DNA of 64,000 nucleotides from Prevotella sp. (GTDB lineage: Bacteria > Bacteroidota > Bacteroidia > Bacteroidales > Bacteroidaceae). The stretch spans positions 14,601-78,600 of the forward strand of contig JAJPYN010000013.1 of assembly GCA_021204905.1 (NCBI GenBank), written 5' to 3'. Under the pieces are notes generated by a model. That model did not search any database. It saw nothing but the letters and a program-made list of their open reading frames with translations, and was not told the origin of the DNA. Shown here one piece after another: positions 59,604 through 64,000 of the stretch. The first letter of the stretch is position 1, and the number at the start of each line of letters is the position of its first letter. Made by a program: the position numbers and the translations under genes.

Positions 59604-62030
59604 CTATTGCCTTTCCAAGCGGAGGATGTTGAGCGAGAAGGGCGGGATGACGAACTGCGGCGCGGCGGCATCGAGCGAGATGCGCTTGGTTGTCGGGTAG
59701 ACGTTCGTCGGATTGTCGAGGGTGTTCTCCGCCATGCCGTCGGCAGCTTTTAGTTGCGTGAGCGTGCCGCCAACAGTTTGAAAATCAGCAAGTTGCAAGT
59801 TAGCAGTTTCCGCCGTATCGCTCGTGTTCACAATCTTCAAAATCATCTCGTCGCCTGTCTCGTCGAGGGCTGCCGACGCGAAAATGCCTGGCAGCACATC
59901 GCCGAAGAGCTCGGTCTCGATTATCTTTTCGCCGTCGAGGTACGCCGCCATTTTGTTGCCGTCAACATCGAGGCGGATGTCGTACCAATGCCCTGTCTCC
60001 ACGCGCCCTTCCACCGATTTGACAGTCGCCCGCCAGCCGCCTGTCCCGCGCTCCACCACGTGGCACGAGTTGCGGCACGAGCCGATGGTCAGCCAGTAAT
60101 AATCCTGCCCGCCGGCGTTGAAAACGATGATGAAACCCTCGTCGCCGCCGTCTTTCCGCGCCCTCAAACGCACCGAATATTTCGTGCCTTTCGCAGTGTT
60201 TACAAGCATCGCCGGAATGCCTTGCGTGCGCTCCGTTTGCGCGATGCCCTCGCTGACGGTTTGCCACGATTCGGGCAACGGACGAAAGTCGGCCGCGTCG
60301 GTGCCGGAAGCAACTACCTCGCCGTTTTCGTCAATTATAGCTATGTCTGCGAAGGTGGCCTGAGTGTTCCACGTGGCGAGGCCGATGGCGCTTTCTTCCG
60401 GCGTGATCGAGCTGTCGACGGGGAACAGCGTGCGCTTGCCTTCGGACAATTTCAAGGCCTTCGCGGGACGGTTGTCGGCAAAGAGTTTTTGCACGTAATA
60501 CGACGGCGTGCCCATCGCGGAACGGTTGTCGAAACGAATCATGTCGGGCATCCAGCGGCAGTCGTTCACGTTGACGAAAATCGGCGCGTACGAACTCATT
60601 TTCACGATGTCGCCGTTGTTCTCAAAGCCCATCATATACACCGCTTCGCCGAGCGCAGCATTAAGGTTGCCCGTGGCGCCAAACCCTTGTGTTACAGCGT
60701 ATTCGCCGCAATAAACCGCCGGGCGCGCGCGGTCGTAAGCGTCATATTTTTCGAAGTTGGAAGCGAACCACTGCGGCGAACGGTAATAATGCTCGTCAAC
60801 AAGCTCGGCCGCAGGCTGTCCGTGCCACGTAGGCGAATCGGTGCCCCACGCAGCAACATTGCCGATGATTTTCATCTCGGGATAAACCGCAAGGATAGCC
60901 TCGCGAAAAGCCTCGTAGCGCTCGTAATAATGGTCGGAAGTCTGCGCGCCGTCGTCCTGATTATTCTCGTTGCCGACCTCAATAAATTCAAGTCCGAACG
61001 GCGCGGGATGACCGTTGGCGGCGCGCATCGCACCATACTTCGAAGTGGCCGGACCGTTGGCATATTCAATCGCGGCGAGGCACTCGTCAATCCACGGCTG
61101 AATGTCCTCGAGCGGCGTTATCCCGCCGTGCCAGATGCCGATGTTGCAAACATATAGCGGCGCCGCGCCGATGTCTTCGGCCAACTGCAAAAACTCGTGG
61201 AAACCAAGCCCGTCGGACGTGCGGTAACCCCAATTTTTATTCTCGTGGCCGACGCGCTCCTCAATAGGGCCTACCGTCCGCTGCCAGCGGAACGCATTGT
61301 CTGGCGTGCCCTGACCTTCGACGAAGCAGCCGCCGGGGAAGCGCATGAACGCCGGGTGCAACTCCTGAAGCATCTCCGCGAGGTCGGGGCGCAGGCCGTT
61401 CGCGCGGTTTTTGAACGTCGGCGGAAAGAGCGAAACAACGTCCAAACGGTAATCGGCCGGCGAGGAAATAATAGCCAATTGCGCATTGTTATCATTCGCG
61501 TCAGGCACAAGCTCCGCCGTAACTTTCTGCCAACCCTTCGCCTTTGGATTAACGTCAAGGTCGGCCGCAGCATAAACGTTTTTGCCGTCGCTACTAACGA
61601 TGGCGGCACGGAAGCCGGCACCGCGCTTCACCTTTATCCACAAGGCGAGCGAGTAAGTTTGACCCTTCACCGCGTTGATGCCCCAAAAACCGCAGTTCGC
61701 CACACCCGATTCGCCTTCCGACGTTTCGACATGCAGACATTGCTTCTGCGCATCATTAAGCAAATCATCAGTGGCTATTGACAGTTTCGCACTCTCGTCC
61801 GTCGGAAACGCAGTCCAGAAATCCGGCGTCGCAGCGTCCTCAAACGAGCGGTTGCGGATGAGTTCGGCGTAAAGGCCGCCGTCGGCAGCGTGATTGATGT
61901 CTTCGTAGAAAATGCCGTAGAGCGTACTGCTGACTGGCACTTCCGGCGCATCGCTGTCGATGGCGATGGTGATTTGCGCGTGCGCAGTCAAGGCCGTAAA
62001 CAGCGCGGCGGCGAGGGTGATTTTTTTCAT
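59604..62030 (-). CDS. Secreted GH51 alpha-L-arabinofuranosidase
   Basis: 808 residues with signal peptide MKKITLAAALFTALTAHA. A carbohydrate-binding-like insert (~95-190: FWGINAVKGQTYSLALWIKVKRGAGF) lies after the first strands (STLYGIFYEDINHAADGGLYAEL). The TIM barrel has MRFPGGCFVEG, acid/base FIEVGNENNQDD, and nucleophile AVYCGEYAVTQG. After ~600 there is a LamG-like insertion (IIVFNAGGQDYYWLTIGSC..., GHWYDIRLDVDGNKMAAYLDGEKII), longer than usual, before the final beta domain ending APQFVIPPFSLNILRLERQ. It removes arabinose side chains from hemicellulose or pectin. It is read leftwards from a divergent promoter region shared with the GH89 gene. Confidence 0.92.
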   Translation of the reverse strand: MKKITLAAALFTALTAHAQITIAIDSDAPEVPVSSTLYGIFYEDINHAADGGLYAELIRNRSFEDAATPDFWTAFPTDESAKLSIATDDLLNDAQKQCLHVETSEGESGVANCGFWGINAVKGQTYSLALWIKVKRGAGFRAAIVSSDGKNVYAAADLDVNPKAKGWQKVTAELVPDANDNNAQLAIISSPADYRLDVVSLFPPTFKNRANGLRPDLAEMLQELHPAFMRFPGGCFVEGQGTPDNAFRWQRTVGPIEERVGHENKNWGYRTSDGLGFHEFLQLAEDIGAAPLYVCNIGIWHGGITPLEDIQPWIDECLAAIEYANGPATSKYGAMRAANGHPAPFGLEFIEVGNENNQDDGAQTSDHYYERYEAFREAILAVYPEMKIIGNVAAWGTDSPTWHGQPAAELVDEHYYRSPQWFASNFEKYDAYDRARPAVYCGEYAVTQGFGATGNLNAALGEAVYMMGFENNGDIVKMSSYAPIFVNVNDCRWMPDMIRFDNRSAMGTPSYYVQKLFADNRPAKALKLSEGKRTLFPVDSSITPEESAIGLATWNTQATFADIAIIDENGEVVASGTDAADFRPLPESWQTVSEGIAQTERTQGIPAMLVNTAKGTKYSVRLRARKDGGDEGFIIVFNAGGQDYYWLTIGSCRNSCHVVERGTGGWRATVKSVEGRVETGHWYDIRLDVDGNKMAAYLDGEKIIETELFGDVLPGIFASAALDETGDEMILKIVNTSDTAETANLQLADFQTVGGTLTQLKAADGMAENTLDNPTNVYPTTKRISLDAAAPQFVIPPFSLNILRLERQ

Positions 62031-62064
62031 AGTTAAAAAATTGTTTTCGTTAGTGGTTTATGCG

Positions 62065-62072
62065 CAAAGATA
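62065..62072 (-). promoter_or_regulatory. -7 box of the GH51 gene
   Basis: TATCTTTG on the minus strand, 34 bases before the start codon; no consensus -33 box. Confidence 0.5.
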
Positions 62073-62133
62073 CTGATTTCCCGGCCTTTCGCGGCATATT
62101 CGCCCAACATTTCTCATTTGCGCGGGAATTCAT

Positions 62134-62141
62134 TACCTTTG
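62134..62141 (+). promoter_or_regulatory. -7 box of the GH89 gene
   Basis: TACCTTTG, 26 bases before the ATG at 62168. The two divergent boxes lie ~60 bases apart. Confidence 0.55.
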
Positions 62142-62167
62142 CATTAACTCACTGCTAACTGACAATT

Positions 62168-64000
62168 ATGAAACTGCCCGCACGCCCTTTCGCAACAATA
62201 ATTCTGCTCCTGTTTCTCGCCGTTTGCCCGGCCGGTGCATGCCCTGTTTGCGGCCTGCTCGAACGCATCTGCGAGGGGTCGTCGGCGAAGTTTTCCATCG
62301 AGCTGACAGACGATGAAACCGGCTTCTTCGAACTCGGCATGAGCGGCGGAAAGGTGCTTGTGCGCGGCGATAATTACGTCGACATCGCGGCGGGCGTCAA
62401 CTGGTATCTGAAACATTTTTGCGGCGTGCACCTCTCGTGGAACGGCATGACCGCCAACCTGCCCGACACGCTGCCCGAAGTGCCTGAAACTCAGCGACAT
62501 ACGACGAGTTTGGCGTTGCGCTACAACTTTAATTATTGCACGTTCTCCTACTCGATGGCGTTCTGGGATTGGCCGCGGTGGGAGCGCGAAATCGATTGGA
62601 TGGCACTGCACGGGATAAACCTTCCCTTGGCGGCTGTCGGGATGGAGTGCGTGTGGCGGAACATGCTGCTGCGACTGGGGTATTCGCGCGATGAGACAAG
62701 GCGGATCATCGCGGGACCGGCGTTCCTCGCGTGGCAGGCGATGGGCAATCTCGAGGGTTGGGGCGGACCGCTGTCAGACGAGTGGTTCGCGCGGCAGGAG
62801 GCGTTGCAGAAACGCATTTTACAACGAATGCGCGAGTTCGGCATGCAGCCCGTTCTGCCCGGCTACTGCGGTCTGTTGCCGCACGATGCAGCAGAGCGAC
62901 TGGGGGTAAATGTCGTGCCGGACGCGGGATTATGGAACGGTTTTCAGCGGCCCGCAACACTGTCGCCCGACGATGCGCGGTTTGCCGAGATTGCCAGTAT
63001 TTACTACGAAGAACAAGCGAAACTCTTCGGTGCGGCCGACTATTATTCCACCGACCCTTTCCACGAAGCCGAAGCTGCGGATGTCGATTTCGCGGCGGCG
63101 GGAAAAGCGGTGCTCGCGGCGATGCGGAAGGCGAACCCGAAGGCTGTGTGGGTGGTGCAAGGCTGGACAGAGAACCCGCGCGAGGAGCTGTTGAGCGCAT
63201 TAGACACTGGCGATTTGCTGGTGCTCGACCTGTTCTGCGAATGCCGCCCGATGTTCGGTGTACCGTCGATCTGGCGGCGCGATAACGGTTACGGCCGGCA
63301 CGAGTGGCTGTTTTGCCTGCTCGAGAATTTCGGCGGAAATGTCGGCTTGCACGGCCGTCTCGACCAGCTATTGCGCAACTTCCGCCTTGCGTGCAGCAAA
63401 CCGTTTTCGAAGCACCTGCGCGGCATCGGACTGACGATGGAAGGCATCGAAAACAACGCGGTGATGTTCGAATTAATGTGCGAATTGCCGTGGTTGGGCA
63501 ACGAGGAATTACAAGGTTTAACGAAAGAGCAATGGTTGCTAAATTATTATATTCCAGCGCGTTACGGTAAATTCGACGAGCGTATTGCCGCCGCGTGGAA
63601 CATTCTTGGCAGCACGATTTATAACTGTCCCGAGGGCAACAACCAGCAAGGCACGCACGAGTCGGTGTTCTGCGCGCGGCCGTCGCTGGACACGTTTCAA
63701 GCGTCGAGCTGGTCGAAGATGGAGAACTATTACGACCCCGCGGCAACGGCCGAAACGGCGCGGCTGTTCCTCTCGGCGGCGGACGATTTTCGCGGCAACA
63801 ACAACTACGAATTCGACCTCATCGACATCGTTCGCCAGGCCGTCGCGGACCACGCCCGAGAGGTGTATAATTCCGCCGTCGCAGCATTCAAAAGTAACGA
63901 TGAAATCGGGCTTTTTTCGCGCTCGGACGAGTTTTTGAAGCTCCTTCTTTTGCAAGATAAACTGCTTGGCACGCGACGCGAATTTCGTGTTGGAAACCGC
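62168..64000 (+). CDS. GH89 alpha-N-acetylglucosaminidase, 5' part (runs off the window)
   Basis: 611 codons with no stop up to the last base, so the C-terminus is missing. A signal peptide (MKLPARPFATIILLLFLAVCPAGA, then CPVCG) means it is exported; the Cys after PAGA could be a lipoprotein site but the lipobox is weak. NAGLU signatures: a small N-terminal domain (LGMSGGKVLVRGDNYVDIAAGVNWYL), LRYNFNYCTFSYSMAFWDW, WEREIDWMALHGINLPLA, FLAWQAMGNLEGWGGPLS, LGVNVVPDAGLWNGFQ, and AVWVVQGWTENPREELL. These match GH89 enzymes, which cut alpha-linked N-acetylglucosamine from mucin or glycosaminoglycan. The gene is divergent from the GH51 gene. Confidence 0.93.
   Translation, partial: MKLPARPFATIILLLFLAVCPAGACPVCGLLERICEGSSAKFSIELTDDETGFFELGMSGGKVLVRGDNYVDIAAGVNWYLKHFCGVHLSWNGMTANLPDTLPEVPETQRHTTSLALRYNFNYCTFSYSMAFWDWPRWEREIDWMALHGINLPLAAVGMECVWRNMLLRLGYSRDETRRIIAGPAFLAWQAMGNLEGWGGPLSDEWFARQEALQKRILQRMREFGMQPVLPGYCGLLPHDAAERLGVNVVPDAGLWNGFQRPATLSPDDARFAEIASIYYEEQAKLFGAADYYSTDPFHEAEAADVDFAAAGKAVLAAMRKANPKAVWVVQGWTENPREELLSALDTGDLLVLDLFCECRPMFGVPSIWRRDNGYGRHEWLFCLLENFGGNVGLHGRLDQLLRNFRLACSKPFSKHLRGIGLTMEGIENNAVMFELMCELPWLGNEELQGLTKEQWLLNYYIPARYGKFDERIAAAWNILGSTIYNCPEGNNQQGTHESVFCARPSLDTFQASSWSKMENYYDPAATAETARLFLSAADDFRGNNNYEFDLIDIVRQAVADHAREVYNSAVAAFKSNDEIGLFSRSDEFLKLLLLQDKLLGTRREFRVGNR

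Noticed and set aside
59754..61157. A 467-codon frame antisense to the GH51 gene
   Set aside because: Antisense shadow in a high-GC gene; no motif.
62706..63746. A 346-codon minus-strand frame at the right edge
   Set aside because: Ser/Arg/Pro-rich shadow of the GH89 gene, which is open to the window end and carries family motifs.
1..64000. CRISPR array
   Set aside because: No regularly spaced short repeats with unique spacers were seen; the tandem repeats at 8.2, 41 and 52 kb have no spacers.

Overview
The window is a piece of a Bacteroidales chromosome. The evidence is the recurring -7 promoter box TAnnTTTG (e.g. TACTTTTG, TATCTTTG, TACCTTTG), sometimes with TTTG about 20 bases upstream, together with a BspA-type leucine-rich repeat protein, a periplasmic GH2/GH51/GH89 glycosidase set, an xylB-xylA-xylE operon, a three-gene fumarate reductase and mobilizable elements with MobC/MobA-type genes. 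The family within the order cannot be fixed from the sequence alone. Two parS-like palindromes beside mnmG suggest that the right half lies near the replication origin.

Layout. 1-7.8 kb: a Sel1-repeat fragment, an FRG-domain gene, and an integrative mobilizable element read leftwards (two tandem tyrosine integrases, an excisionase-like gene, a winged-helix-like gene, a candidate oriT, mobC, a relaxase and a coiled-coil membrane protein). 7.8-8.9 kb holds no convincing gene. 8.9-11.5 kb: a BspA-like surface protein with a 55-residue glycine-rich peptide gene downstream. 11.9-16.4 kb: a second element with an AbiE-type toxin-antitoxin pair (toxin broken), a helix-turn-helix gene, a hypothetical protein and a tyrosine integrase. 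16.8-18.9 kb: a Ro60-like TROVE gene followed by a tRNA-like Y RNA and a 29-residue zinc-ribbon gene. 19-24.3 kb: lptD, an HD-domain gene and a carboxyltransferase. 24.6-30.7 kb: korA-korB and a GH2 beta-galactosidase. 30.7-35.1 kb: the xylose operon. 35.4-40 kb: a MacAB-TolC-like exporter. 40.1-52 kb: housekeeping genes (lgt, ychF, polA, a polyprenyl synthase, deoC, dtd, uvrC, apt, mnmG). 52.4-55.9 kb: frdCAB. 56-59.6 kb: McrBC. 59.6-64 kb: divergent GH51 arabinofuranosidase and GH89 alpha-N-acetylglucosaminidase genes, the latter cut by the window end.

The strongest signals are two. First, the Ro-Y RNA locus: a tRNA-like Y RNA lies directly downstream of the TROVE gene, and the TROVE mRNA leader carries the two sequence blocks that flank the Y RNA's tRNA-like module, in the same order but with the module missing. 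This suggests a Ro-binding leader, or a second, minimal Y RNA. Second, a 70-bp repeat sits in frame inside two neighbouring mobile-element genes, the relaxase and a membrane protein. Its only two differences are synonymous, and a divergent relative lies in the nearby promoter region.

All gene calls come from reading translations and motifs. No database search or RNA folding program was run.
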